A stretch of 64,000 bases of DNA, taken from assembly GCA_035548835.1 (NCBI GenBank), contig DASZSB010000110.1:6697-70696 (forward strand). The letters are read 5' to 3'. This DNA is from FEN-1219 sp035548835 (GTDB lineage: Bacteria > Pseudomonadota > Gammaproteobacteria > Steroidobacterales > Rariloculaceae). Below the pieces are notes generated by a model. That model was not told the DNA's origin and ran no database searches. It worked only from the letters and a program-made list of their open reading frames with translations. A program made the translations under genes and the position numbers. Numbering within the stretch: the first letter of the stretch is position 1; each line of letters opens with the position of its first letter. Positions 1 through 11,244 of the stretch are shown piece after piece.

Positions 1-33
1 CAGCCCGCGGACGCTGCGGCGCCACCCCTGTGC

Positions 34-726
34 GTGCGCGAGAGCCGGCGGGCGCGTCGTCTCACGTTGCGGGTACTGCCGCCGTACACGCTGGAGCTCG
101 TCGTGCCGCGCGGCACGCCGGCCGCGCGCGTGGCGTCGTTCGTCCATGAGCATCGCCACTGGATCGAGCGTGCGCGGCGCGAAATCGCGGCCCACTATCC
201 GCTCGCCGAACAGCGCCTGCCCACACGCGTCGCGTTGCGCGCCATCGACCAGGCCTGGACCGTGCGTTACGAGCAACACGCCCGGGCGCCGGCACGGGTG
301 CGCACGCTCGGCGAGGTGCTGGAAGTGCGCACTCGCGACACCGGCCCTCGCGACGCCGAGGCGGCACTTCGGGCGTGGCTGTGTGACCTGGCCCACTACC
401 ACTTGACCCCGTGGGTGCTGCGAGAGGCCGTGCTCGTCGACAGGCGGCCGAGCCGCGTGCAGGTGCGCCTGCAACGCACGCGCTGGGGCAGTTGCTCGAG
501 CTCGGGCACGCTGAGCCTGAACGCGGCGCTGCTGTTCCTCGATCCCGCCGTCGTGCGGTATCTGCTGATCCACGAGCTGTGCCACCTGATCTCCCTGAAT
601 CACTCGCGAAAGTTCTGGACGGCCGTCGCGCGGTACGAGCCGGATTTCGAGGTGCTCGATCGGCGGCTAACCGCAGCATGGGCGGACATTCCGCTCTGGG
701 CGCACCCGGACGCGCGGCGGCGATAG
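34..726 (+). CDS. YgjP/DUF45-type M48-like metallopeptidase
   Basis: Predicted zinc metallopeptidase of the YgjP (DUF45) family, probably cytosolic, with no signal peptide. The zinc site is HELCH at residues 180-184 with a third His at 190, followed by SRKFW, the usual family ending. The upstream RWGSCSSSGTLSLN block (about 150-163) is also typical. Length (230 aa) is normal for the family. The start given is a GTG. The frame stays open to the window edge, so the true start could lie outside and the gene may be partial. The next gene follows after 3 bp, so the two are probably co-transcribed. The substrate is unknown. Confidence 0.85.
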   Translation: MRESRRARRLTLRVLPPYTLELVVPRGTPAARVASFVHEHRHWIERARREIAAHYPLAEQRLPTRVALRAIDQAWTVRYEQHARAPARVRTLGEVLEVRTRDTGPRDAEAALRAWLCDLAHYHLTPWVLREAVLVDRRPSRVQVRLQRTRWGSCSSSGTLSLNAALLFLDPAVVRYLLIHELCHLISLNHSRKFWTAVARYEPDFEVLDRRLTAAWADIPLWAHPDARRR

Positions 727-729
727 CGC

Positions 730-1764
730 ATGGCCGACGTTCGTTTCGGTACGCTCGCGAATTCGACCGTAATCGTCACGGCGGTCGTGTACGGGGTGTT
801 GCTGCAGCTCGCGGGCGGTGCAGGGATCGCCGGCATCCTCCTCCGAATCATGGTGACGCTGTCGCTCTGGCGTTACGCCTACGCCGTGCTGCGTCACGTC
901 GCGAGCGGCTGGCAGAATTTCCCGCCGCCGGAAATCGAGTCGATGAACATCTTCGGCGGCGGCTTCACGGTGATCCTGCACTCCTTGTTGTTCGTGCTGG
1001 CGCTGTTCTTCCTCGCGACGACACCGTTCATGCAGGGAGCGTGGCGGTGGATTCTGCTGCTCGCAGTGCTCGCGATCTTTCCCGCGTCCGCGGCGATCAT
1101 GGCCATGACGCGGAATGCGGCGGCCGCGCTCAATCCCGTGGTGCTCACGGGCTTCGTGCGCGACCTCGGGGGCGACTACCTGAAGCTGCTGGGCGTGAGC
1201 CTGCTGCTCGGCGTTCTGCTCGTGCTCACGAGCGAAGTCGCGGCGCGATGGTGGTACCTCGGCGCCGCCGGAGAGGCGATGAGCGTGTGGACCGTGCTGG
1301 CCCTGTTCCTGGCCACGGGTGCCACGCTGCGCGCGCACCGCGACGATTTCGACCTGCTCGAAGCGCTCGACGACAACGACGCACGCGAGACGCGCCGTCG
1401 TCACGCGGACTGGCAGAAGACGCTCGATCTCGCCTACGGCTCGGTGCGCAGTGGCCTCGTGGCGCAGGCGTATCGCACCGTCAAGGAGCTCATCGCGCGC
1501 GAGGGTGAGAGCCTCGAGGTGTACCAGTGGGCGTTCAACGGCATGCTGGAATGGGACCCGCCCGAGCATGCCGCAATGCTCGGCGAGCGCTTCGCGCAGC
1601 GGCTCTGGGAAGAGGGCCGCAAGGTCGACGCGATGGAGCTCACGCAGCGCTGCCGCAAGCTGTCGCCGAAGTTCGCGCCACCCGCAGCGTTTACTGCGCA
1701 GCTCGCGGAGTACGCGCGCTCGATCGGCCGTCACCGTCTGGCGGACGAGCTCAGCGGTCGTTGA
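730..1764 (+). CDS. Membrane protein of unknown function with C-terminal helical (TPR-like) region
   Basis: I do not recognise this 344-aa protein. The N-terminal half has about five hydrophobic helices (roughly residues 14-32, 37-55, 73-93, 100-120, 150-172) and another near 185-200. After residue 205 it becomes soluble and charged. The segment from about 225 to 340 is all-helical and reads like short TPR-style repeats (AYRTVKELIAREGESLEVYQ; ERFAQRLWEEGRKVDAMELT). It starts with ATG 3 bp after the metallopeptidase stop, so the two form a likely operon. A membrane-anchored scaffold is possible, but that is inference. Confidence 0.7.
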   Translation: MADVRFGTLANSTVIVTAVVYGVLLQLAGGAGIAGILLRIMVTLSLWRYAYAVLRHVASGWQNFPPPEIESMNIFGGGFTVILHSLLFVLALFFLATTPFMQGAWRWILLLAVLAIFPASAAIMAMTRNAAAALNPVVLTGFVRDLGGDYLKLLGVSLLLGVLLVLTSEVAARWWYLGAAGEAMSVWTVLALFLATGATLRAHRDDFDLLEALDDNDARETRRRHADWQKTLDLAYGSVRSGLVAQAYRTVKELIAREGESLEVYQWAFNGMLEWDPPEHAAMLGERFAQRLWEEGRKVDAMELTQRCRKLSPKFAPPAAFTAQLAEYARSIGRHRLADELSGR

Positions 1765-1942
1765 GCGCGGCGTCGGGGTCGCCGATGACCGGCCGCGGCG
1801 TATCGCATGAACGGGTCGGTGTCGCTCCATGGCGACTCCGCGTTTTACCTGCGGTCTGTCTTTGGCGACAGATGGACCGTGCCCGACGACCGTTGGTAGC
1901 GTGCACGGACGACGTCAGCAGGATACCCACGCACACAACGCT

Positions 1943-2032
1943 CAGCGACTGACAAGGGCAAACCGATCGCGAGGTCGGGACGCAAAGCTTCCGGTCTCGT
2001 CGACGAGACAGCGGGGTTGCCGGTCGGAACGG
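1943..2032 (+). promoter_or_regulatory. Cyclic-di-GMP-I (GEMM-I) riboswitch aptamer
   Basis: The conserved class I c-di-GMP aptamer elements appear in order. AGGGCAAACC is at about 1954-1963, followed by a short hairpin with a GCGA loop. GGGACGCAAAGCTTCCGG is at about 1977-1994. A second hairpin has arms GTCTCG and CGAGAC. GCGGGGTTGCCGG is at about 2011-2023. These match the Vibrio Vc2 element almost block for block. The downstream lipoprotein starts at 2116, leaving about 85 nt for an expression platform. No clear terminator was seen there, so control may act on translation. The element makes a TTG start at 2017 implausible. Confidence 0.88.
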
Positions 2033-2115
2033 TTCCACCGCTCTGCTTCTGGCCATGGTTCGTCCCGGACTCTCGCAGCTTCGCCCTCGATCGCGTAGCA
2101 GTGAGGAGCTCAGGG

Positions 2116-4077
2116 ATGGCAGCCGGAAACCTCTCGTTCAGGACGATCGTTCTTCTCGTACTCGTCTATGTCATACAGGGTTGCGGTGATGGCGGGTCGG
2201 ACACGAGCCCCGTCGCGGCGAGCGACGCCGCGGCCGATCCTAACCTCGAGATCGATGCGCACCTCGGCGGCAGCGTCGGCGACGGTCCCGTGGCGAATGC
2301 GGCGCTGACGGTTCGTGCGAACAACGGGCAGATACTGCACAACGCCGTCAGCAGCCAGCTGGCCGGCTACGATGTCGTGCTGAAAGCGAAGGGCAAGTAT
2401 TACCCTCTCACCGTCGAGGCCACGGGAGGCACCGATCTGGTGACGAATCTCGCGCCGGACTTTCAGTTGAAGAGTGCCGCGCTCGATCCCCGCACGGGGA
2501 CCATCGCCAATCTGAATCCTTTCACCACTCTCGCTCTCGCCACGGCGGGTCAGATGAGCGGCGGGCAGAGCGCGGCGAACATCAAGAGTGCGCTGGGCAT
2601 GGTGGTCGCGGAGTTCAACAGCGGCTTGACGACGCTCGTCACGAGCAGCGTCATGAACACGCGCATCGACGCGTCGAACATGGCGCAGATGGTGAAGAGC
2701 TCCGAAACGCTCGCCGAGCTGCTGCGCCGGGTCAACGCCATCCGTGTCGCGTCGGGACGCGCATCCACTGTCGATGATGTCATCGCGGTAATCGGCGCCG
2801 ATATGGTCGATGGCAAGCTCGACGGTCGCGGTGCCGCTCGAGCCGACGCGCACGCGTCGGCCGTCACGGTCGTGGCCGCTGCGCAGGTCCTGGTGGAATC
2901 GATGACCAACGATCTCGAGGTCAACGGCCAGGCCGCCGCACCGATCATGGATCGCGTGATCAAGCAGCTGACGTCGAACAAGGCCACGACGCTCACGGCG
3001 TCGCTGCCGGCTACCGCGGGAATGATCGCGGCGGCGCGCGCGGGGGTTGCAGCCGCGAATTCGATCGCGCCGTCCGCAGCCCTTGCGACTCTCCAGCAGA
3101 GTCTCGGCAATCTTGCGCCCGGCATGCTGCCTGCCGATGTCGCCAAAGTGCTGCCGAGCGGCGCATCGGCGGCGCTGGCGCCTGCGCTGACGCAGCTCGT
3201 GGCGGCCGCGCCCGGCGACGTCGACACGATAACGTCGATGGCCGGTTCGCCGGTTGCCAATTCTCCACCGACGATTTTCGGGTCTCCACCCACGACGGCC
3301 GCGATCGGCGTCCCGTACTCCTTTCAACCGACGGCGAGCGATCCGAATGGCGATGCGCTGACTTTCAGCGTCGCGAATCTGCCCTCCTGGGCCGCCTTCG
3401 ATCCGCAGAGCGGTCGGCTGTCCGGCACGCCGCCCGCGGGCAGTGCGGGGACGTTCGGCAATATCCTGATCAGCGTGAGCGATGGCGTCGCGAGTGCGTC
3501 ACTGCCGGCCTTTGCGATTACCGTCAGCACCGCGCCGAATGCACCACCGACGCTCTCCGGGACGCCCGCCACCAGCGTGATGCAGGGAACACTCTATTCG
3601 TTCCAGCCGACGGCCAGCGACGCGAACGGTGATTCCCTGGTGTTGAGCATCGCCAACCGTCCGTCGTGGGCGACGTTCAGCGCCGCGACCGGTCTCTTGC
3701 AGGGGACGCCTGGTGCGGGCGACGTCGGAACCACCACGGGCATCGTGATCAGCGTGAGCGATGGAGTCGCCACCGCATCCATCGGCCCGTTCAATATCGC
3801 CGTGCAGGCCGTCGCGTCGGGGTCGGTGACGCTGACCTGGCAACCGCCGACACAGAATACGGATGGCTCGTCGCTCACCGATCTAGCGGGATACAAGATC
3901 TACTGGGGAACGAAGCTCGGCACCTACCCGAACGTCGTGGCAGTCGCGAATCCCGGCATTACGTCCTACGTGGTCCAGAACCTCGTGCCGAACACGTATT
4001 ACTTCGTCATGACCGCGGTCAGCAGTGGCGGCGCGGAGAGCGCGTACTCCGATTCGGTCAGCAAGACGATCCAGTGA
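2116..4077 (+). CDS. Large lipoprotein with two putative-Ig domains and a fibronectin type III domain
   Basis: 653-aa exported protein. The chosen ATG follows a GAGGAG-like ribosome site, and the N-terminus (SFRTIVLLVLVYVIQGC) is a lipoprotein signal with a Cys lipobox, so outer-membrane anchoring is likely. A helical Ala/Thr-rich region fills about 30-375. Two tandem Ig/cadherin-like repeats (about 380-475 and 476-570) carry PYSFQPTASDPNGD and YSFQPTASDANGD motifs followed by SGTP/QGTP and ISVSDGVA. A FN3 domain (about 572-653: VTLTWQPP, GYKIYWG, ITSYVVQNLVPNTYYFVMTA) ends the protein. Such repeats serve surface adhesion or matrix functions. Control by c-di-GMP through the upstream riboswitch fits a biofilm role (inference). 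Confidence 0.85.
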   Translation: MAAGNLSFRTIVLLVLVYVIQGCGDGGSDTSPVAASDAAADPNLEIDAHLGGSVGDGPVANAALTVRANNGQILHNAVSSQLAGYDVVLKAKGKYYPLTVEATGGTDLVTNLAPDFQLKSAALDPRTGTIANLNPFTTLALATAGQMSGGQSAANIKSALGMVVAEFNSGLTTLVTSSVMNTRIDASNMAQMVKSSETLAELLRRVNAIRVASGRASTVDDVIAVIGADMVDGKLDGRGAARADAHASAVTVVAAAQVLVESMTNDLEVNGQAAAPIMDRVIKQLTSNKATTLTASLPATAGMIAAARAGVAAANSIAPSAALATLQQSLGNLAPGMLPADVAKVLPSGASAALAPALTQLVAAAPGDVDTITSMAGSPVANSPPTIFGSPPTTAAIGVPYSFQPTASDPNGDALTFSVANLPSWAAFDPQSGRLSGTPPAGSAGTFGNILISVSDGVASASLPAFAITVSTAPNAPPTLSGTPATSVMQGTLYSFQPTASDANGDSLVLSIANRPSWATFSAATGLLQGTPGAGDVGTTTGIVISVSDGVATASIGPFNIAVQAVASGSVTLTWQPPTQNTDGSSLTDLAGYKIYWGTKLGTYPNVVAVANPGITSYVVQNLVPNTYYFVMTAVSSGGAESAYSDSVSKTIQ

Positions 4078-4092
4078 GAAGCACGCATCGGC

Positions 4093-4126
4093 CCCGCGCC
4101 CGCCCATCGGGCCCGTGCGGCGCGGG
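4093..4126. terminator. Hairpin between convergent genes (possible bidirectional terminator)
   Basis: Arms CCCGCGCC (4093-4100) and GGCGCGGG (4119-4126) enclose a GC-rich internal segment. It lies between the lipoprotein stop (4077) and the MFS transporter stop (4132) on the opposite strand. No T tract is present, so termination activity is uncertain. Confidence 0.4.
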
Positions 4127-4131
4127 AGCCG

Positions 4132-5343
4132 TTAGCCGCCCTTTGCGAGCTCGATCTCGCGCAGCAGCCGCGGCACCCACAGCCAGCAGCAGGCGATCAC
4201 CGCGGCGCCCGCCACGAGTGCGATGCGGTAGGCGCGCGTCGGTCCGTAAGCGTCGAGAGCGAAGTCGTACAGGTAGCCGCCCGCGCCTTCGCCGAGGGAG
4301 GAGCCGAGCGAGGAGAGCGCCATGATCACGGCGAACACCGTCGCGGCGACGGCCACGGGCACGAGCCGTGCCGCGAGATCGAGCAGCACGAGGCTGCCGG
4401 CCATGTAGGCGAACCCCACGAGCGTCGAGACGACGTACAGGCTCGCGGCTCCCGCCACCCACCAGTACAGAACGTTACCGATCACGCCGGCCGCGACCGC
4501 GCCATGCAGCAGCAGGCGCGTGCTCACGCGGCGGCAATACAGCGCATAGCCCGCCGTGGCCGCCATCGCGCCGGCCGAGAACAGCGAGAACGCATTGCCG
4601 AACGTCTGCTCCGAGAGCCCCAGCGTTTTCGTGACGTGCAGGTAGTTCACGGAGTACGACAGGGGATTGAAGTCCCAGAGGAAGCTGACGATGCAGATCG
4701 TGACGAGCCCCGGCAGCGTGAACGCGGCGCGCAGCTCGCTCGCCGTCGTGCGCATCGCGGCTGCACTCGCGTCGCGGTGCGGCTCGCGCACGAACGCGAG
4801 CGTGAGTGCGAGGCTGGCGGTCCAGAGCGCGGCGCAGATCAGGAACGCGAGCCCGTGCCGGCCGTTCGTCGTGAGCCAGCCGCCGAGCACGCCGGCGAGC
4901 AGCAGCGCGAGGTAGGCTGCGAACCACTGCGCCGACTGCAGCCGGCCCGTGAGCCCGAGCGGCTTGCCGACCTCGATCATCAGCGCGTCGGCCAGCACGT
5001 CGGTGAACGCGATGCCGAGTGTGGGCACGATCAGCAGGGCCAGCAGCAGCCAGCGCTCGCCGGCGGCCAGCGGAACGTACCAGGCGACGCCGAGACCGAT
5101 GGCCGCGGCGGCCGTCGCGCCGATCAGGTAGCTGCGCCGCCGCGAGCCGAACAGCGGCACGAAGTCCGACAGCAACGCGAGCAGGGGCTTCAACGCCCAC
5201 GGCAGCGCCAGCAGCGCCATGTTCGTGGCGATGACGGACGGGCTCTCGCCCCACCGCTCGAGCAGCGAGCGGACCGGCTGCGCGATGAGCCCCGAGCCCG
5301 GGTCGCCGATGCCCTGGATGAAGTACAGCGACGCGAAAAGCAA
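4132..5343 (-). CDS. MFS transporter (BT1/PAT-like)
   Basis: 403-aa integral membrane protein with about 12 hydrophobic helices. The N-terminal block (LYFIQGIGDPGSGLIAQPVR, then ALPWALKPLLALLSD and GSRRRSYLIG) resembles the folate-biopterin/BT1 and PAT-like branch of the major facilitator superfamily. The substrate cannot be read from the sequence. The start used is a TTG. No ATG or GTG lies in frame before the upstream TAG at about 5452-5454, so the N-terminus is uncertain by a few residues. The gene is convergent with the lipoprotein and divergent from the riboswitch-controlled gene at 5636. Confidence 0.75.
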   Translation of the reverse strand: MLFASLYFIQGIGDPGSGLIAQPVRSLLERWGESPSVIATNMALLALPWALKPLLALLSDFVPLFGSRRRSYLIGATAAAAIGLGVAWYVPLAAGERWLLLALLIVPTLGIAFTDVLADALMIEVGKPLGLTGRLQSAQWFAAYLALLLAGVLGGWLTTNGRHGLAFLICAALWTASLALTLAFVREPHRDASAAAMRTTASELRAAFTLPGLVTICIVSFLWDFNPLSYSVNYLHVTKTLGLSEQTFGNAFSLFSAGAMAATAGYALYCRRVSTRLLLHGAVAAGVIGNVLYWWVAGAASLYVVSTLVGFAYMAGSLVLLDLAARLVPVAVAATVFAVIMALSSLGSSLGEGAGGYLYDFALDAYGPTRAYRIALVAGAAVIACCWLWVPRLLREIELAKGG

Positions 5344-5412
5344 CGTGAGGCCGGGAATCCGCGGCGCGGGTGCAGAGAGTGAGCTCAGTGGCAGCTGCTC
5401 CGAAGACAGTGG

Positions 5413-5430
5413 GGTGCCCGTGCGGGCACC
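5413..5430. repeat. Perfect inverted repeat in the divergent intergenic region
   Basis: GGTGCCCG (5413-5420), TG, CGGGCACC (5421-5430). This 8-bp perfect dyad has a 2-bp centre and sits between the MFS gene start (5343, minus) and the Mn riboswitch (from about 5468, plus). A regulator site is plausible. The 2-nt centre makes an RNA terminator unlikely. Confidence 0.35.
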
Positions 5431-5467
5431 GCCTTGGGACGGTACGGCGTGCTATCTTGACACGGTC

Positions 5468-5580
5468 ATGGGTGAGTAGCCGCTCTTCGCGGGAACAGGT
5501 TTACGTCGACGAGCGTGGCCGGCTGGCCATGGCGTAAGCAGTCTCCTGGCCTGGCGAGACCTTCGACTACGGCGCCCGTG
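5468..5580 (+). promoter_or_regulatory. yybP-ykoY (Mn2+-sensing) riboswitch
   Basis: Hallmarks of the yybP-ykoY family are present: GGGTGAGTAGCC at about 5470-5481 and the downstream CTGGCGAGACCTTCG block at about 5551-5565, with paired segments between. The E. coli mntP leader has the same two sequence blocks. The element lies directly upstream of a UPF0016 gene, one of the gene families most often controlled by this Mn2+ riboswitch. Its 3' end is estimated. Confidence 0.82.
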
Positions 5581-5635
5581 GATCGGCCGGAGGGCGCAGT
5601 GCAGTCGTCGTCCCGAGCGGCCGTGGAGAATCTCG

Positions 5636-6214
5636 TTGGAATCCCTCCTGGTCCCGATCGGAGTGGTCGCGCTCGCCGAGGTCGGTGACAAGACGCAGCT
5701 GCTCGCATTCATTCTCGCGGCGCGGTTCAAGAAGCCCCTTCCCATCATCGGGGGCATCCTGTGCGCCACGCTCGTCAACCACGCGCTCGCGGGTGCGCTT
5801 GGCGCCTGGATCACGACCGTCGTGAGGCCGGAGATCCTGCGCTGGGTGCTGGGGCTGTCGTTCATCGGCATGGCCGTGTGGACCATGATTCCCGACGAGA
5901 TCGAGCAGGAGGAGACGAGAATCGCAGGCAAGCTCGGCGTCTTCGGCGCCACGCTGATCACGTTCTTCTTCGCGGAGATGGGCGACAAGACCCAGCTCGC
6001 GACCGTTGCGATGTCGGCACACTACGGTACGCCGCTGCTGGTCGTGGCCGGGACGACGATCGGCATGCTGGTCGCCGACGTTCCGGCGGTGGTGGTCGGT
6101 GACAAGCTGGCCTCGCGGCTCCCCATGAAGCTGGTCCACGCGATCGCGGCCGCGATTTTTCTCGCGCTCGGCGTCGCGACGTTGCTGGGCGCGGGCGCCC
6201 GGTTCGGCGTGTGA
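5636..6214 (+). CDS. UPF0016/GDT1-family cation (Mn2+/Ca2+) transporter
   Basis: 192-aa six-helix membrane protein with the two family signatures E-x-G-D-K-T-Q: EVGDKTQ at residues 15-21 and EMGDKTQ at 114-120. Family members (TMEM165/Gdt1 in eukaryotes, MneA in Vibrio) export Mn2+ or Ca2+. The start is TTG, supported by GGAGAA 5 bp upstream and by the first helix beginning straight away. The preceding yybP-ykoY element predicts induction by manganese, so Mn2+ efflux is the likely role (inference from family and riboswitch). Confidence 0.9.
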   Translation: MESLLVPIGVVALAEVGDKTQLLAFILAARFKKPLPIIGGILCATLVNHALAGALGAWITTVVRPEILRWVLGLSFIGMAVWTMIPDEIEQEETRIAGKLGVFGATLITFFFAEMGDKTQLATVAMSAHYGTPLLVVAGTTIGMLVADVPAVVVGDKLASRLPMKLVHAIAAAIFLALGVATLLGAGARFGV

Positions 6215-6220
6215 CACGGT

Positions 6221-6259
6221 CCGCCGGTCGGCCTCGGCCTTGCGGCCGCTGACCGGCGG
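6221..6259. terminator. Hairpin between convergent genes
   Basis: Arms CCGCCGGTC (6221-6229) and GACCGGCGG (6251-6259) form a perfect 9-bp stem with further GGC/GCC pairing inside. It lies between the converging UPF0016 and DUF2333 genes. No T run follows on either strand. Confidence 0.45.
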
Positions 6260-6285
6260 TATCGCCCGCGGGCGCGGTGTCGCGG

Positions 6286-7356
6286 CTAGCCTTGCTCGAG
6301 CAGGCTGCGCAGATCCGCGATCGCCGAGTGCGCGCGCGAGAGGTACGAGGCCAGCACGAGCGAGTGGTTCGGGAACAGGCCGTAGCCCTGGCCGTTCAGG
6401 ATCATCGGGCTCCTGATCGGCGCGAGTCCCTCCTCGAGCTCGCGGATCACCTGCCGCAGGCTCACCACGGCGTTCTTGTCCTCGAGCGTGCGCTCGAAGT
6501 CGAACTGGGCGGCGCGCAGGAACAGCAGCAGCGCCCAGGCCGTGCCGCGCGCCTCGTAGAACACGTCGTCGATCTCGAGCCACGGCGTCTTCACGATCAC
6601 GTCCGCGGACCCCTGGCTCGAGGCCTCGCCGGCAGGCGCGCCGCCGAGATCGGTGTTCACACGAACCTGGCCCACGCTGGCCGAGAGCCGCTGCGAGAGG
6701 TTGCCTAGCCGCAGCTCGACCACGGCGAGCCACTCGCGCAGGTTGTCGGCGCGCGCGAAGAACTGCGCGTTGCCCGGAGTGTCGTCGGTCAGCCGGTCGC
6801 GGTAGCGGCGCAGCGCCGCCGCGGCTTCGCGGTATTTCGTTTCGGCCGGCGGCAGCAGCCAGCTCGTGTTGTCCGTGTTCAGTGCCGGCTCGGCGATCGC
6901 GAGATCGTCGTCCTCAATCGATTGCGACTGCGAGCGGCTGTAGTAATTGCGCAGCACGCGCGCGAGGTCGCGGCACTGTGTCAGCACGCCGAACTCGAAG
7001 CTCGGCATGTTGTCGAGCCACACGCCGGGCGGCAGCACGTCGTTGCTGAGGTACCCGCCGGGCTTGTCGAGCATCCAGTCGATGACGTCGATCAGCGTGT
7101 TGACGGTGGAGTAGCCGACGACGGCGCGATGACCCTCGGGCGTCTCGCGCACGACCCAGAGGATGCCGGGCTCGCGCGACCAGTAGAACCCGAGCGCCCA
7201 GAAGCCCGCGGCGATCACCAGCACCACGGCGAGCAGCAGGCGCCAGCGACGGCGCCGGCGCGGCGGAGCAGGGAGCGGCGTCGCAGCCGCCGCTGCGTCA
7301 GGCTCCGTCGGCGCGTCGGCGCGACGACGGAGCCAGGCAGGCAGCGGCAGCTTCAT
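6286..7356 (-). CDS. DUF2333 family inner-membrane protein
   Basis: 356-aa protein with a cytoplasmic Pro/Arg-rich N-terminus (about 1-38), one transmembrane helix (about 39-56: WRLLLAVVLVIAAGFWALGF) and a long periplasmic domain. The domain contains GYSTVNTLIDVIDWMLDKPG and NDVLPPGVWLDNMPSFEFG, which are characteristic of DUF2333, a gammaproteobacterial family of unknown function. It starts 9 bp downstream of the acnA stop on the same strand, so it may be read through from acnA. Confidence 0.88.
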   Translation of the reverse strand: MKLPLPAWLRRRADAPTEPDAAAAATPLPAPPRRRRRWRLLLAVVLVIAAGFWALGFYWSREPGILWVVRETPEGHRAVVGYSTVNTLIDVIDWMLDKPGGYLSNDVLPPGVWLDNMPSFEFGVLTQCRDLARVLRNYYSRSQSQSIEDDDLAIAEPALNTDNTSWLLPPAETKYREAAAALRRYRDRLTDDTPGNAQFFARADNLREWLAVVELRLGNLSQRLSASVGQVRVNTDLGGAPAGEASSQGSADVIVKTPWLEIDDVFYEARGTAWALLLFLRAAQFDFERTLEDKNAVVSLRQVIRELEEGLAPIRSPMILNGQGYGLFPNHSLVLASYLSRAHSAIADLRSLLEQG

Positions 7357-7365
7357 CGATCCGCG

Positions 7366-10023
<2,658 letters not shown>

Positions 10024-10099
10024 TGGGGCCTCGGGTGTGGCGATGGAAACCGCCGCGATTATAAGCGGGAAGCGCGCGAATGCGCGCGGTACTCGCGTC

Positions 10100-11209
10100 T
10101 CAGCCCGTCGCGCGCAACTCGTCGGTGCGCCGCCCGCAGGTCTCGATGGTTGCGCCGCCGAGACAGCGTTCGCCGTCGTAGAACACGACGAACTGGCCCG
10201 GCGTGGGTGTCCGCTGCGGCTGGTCGAAACCGACGTCGAGCGTGCCATCGGCACGCAGGACGACGGTGCAGGTCTGATCGGGCTGGCGATAACGGATCTT
10301 CGCGCGGCAGCGCCACGTTGCGCCGTGCGGCGGTGCGCCGATCCAGTGGGGCGCCGCGGCCGTGAGCCGGTCCGCGTACAGCAGCGGGTGATTCCGGCCC
10401 TGCACGACCGTCAGCTCGTTGCGCGTGGCGTCCTTTGCGGCCACGTACCACGGCGCGTCTTGCGCGTCGGCCGAGCCGCCGATCTCGAGACCATGCCGCT
10501 GCCCAAGCGTGTAGTACGCAAGACCCTGGTGGCGGCCGCGTTCCCGGCCGCGGTCGTCGCGGATCACGCCGGGCGTGGCGGGCAGGTAGGCGCGCAGGAA
10601 TTCGGCGAACGGCCGCTCACCGATGAAGCAGATGCCCGTGCTGTCCTTCTTTTCCGCGACCGGCAGACCCGCGCGGCGTGCGAGCTCGCGAACCTCTGAC
10701 TTCAGCAGGTCGCCGAGCGGAAACACCACGTCGGCGAGGTCCGCGGCTTCCACGGCGTGCAGGAAGTAGCTCTGGTCCTTGCCGGGGTCGCGGGCCTTCA
10801 GCAGCTGGGGTACGCCGTCGACGACCCGCAGCCGTGCGTAGTGGCCCGTGGCGATCCGCGCCGCACCGAGGCGCCTGGCGTACCGGCGCATGACGCCGAA
10901 CTTGATGTGACGGTTGCACAGCACGTCGGGATTCGGCGTGCGACCCTTGCGGTGCTCGGCCAGGAACTCGGCGAACACCTGCTCGCGGTACTCGCGCGCG
11001 AAGTTCACGCGGTGCAGCGGCAGGCCGAGCTGCCGGCACACGGCGCGCGCATCGTGGAACTCGCGCGCGTTGTCGCAATAGCCGTCGTCCTCCCAGTTGC
11101 TCATGTGCAGGCACTGGACCTCGTGCCCGGCGTCACGCAACAACAGCGCGGCCACGGCGGAGTCGACTCCACCGGACAGGGCGACCAGGATCGGGGGCTT
11201 GCTCGGCAT
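10100..11209 (-). CDS. mnmA: tRNA-specific 2-thiouridylase MnmA
   Basis: 369-aa ATP-dependent sulfurtransferase that makes s2U34 in tRNA-Lys, -Glu and -Gln. The PP-loop SGGVDS is at residues 12-17 and the catalytic pair is Cys98 (NPDVLCNRHIKFG) and Cys194 (STGICFIGERPF). The SNWEDDGYCD block is typical. It lies downstream of nudJ on the same strand, as in E. coli, with only a 35-bp gap, so co-transcription is likely. Confidence 0.97.
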   Translation of the reverse strand: MPSKPPILVALSGGVDSAVAALLLRDAGHEVQCLHMSNWEDDGYCDNAREFHDARAVCRQLGLPLHRVNFAREYREQVFAEFLAEHRKGRTPNPDVLCNRHIKFGVMRRYARRLGAARIATGHYARLRVVDGVPQLLKARDPGKDQSYFLHAVEAADLADVVFPLGDLLKSEVRELARRAGLPVAEKKDSTGICFIGERPFAEFLRAYLPATPGVIRDDRGRERGRHQGLAYYTLGQRHGLEIGGSADAQDAPWYVAAKDATRNELTVVQGRNHPLLYADRLTAAAPHWIGAPPHGATWRCRAKIRYRQPDQTCTVVLRADGTLDVGFDQPQRTPTPGQFVVFYDGERCLGGATIETCGRRTDELRATG

Positions 11210-11244
11210 GCTGCGATTCTAGCAGCCGAGACCTGCGACTCGCG

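Noticed and set aside
2017..4077. TTG start at 2017 for the Ig/FN3 lipoprotein
   Set aside because: It falls inside the c-di-GMP aptamer. The ATG at 2116 has a ribosome site and gives a clean lipoprotein signal.
5468..5988. Minus-strand open frames over the Mn riboswitch and UPF0016 gene
   Set aside because: They are antisense to a well-supported riboswitch and exporter.
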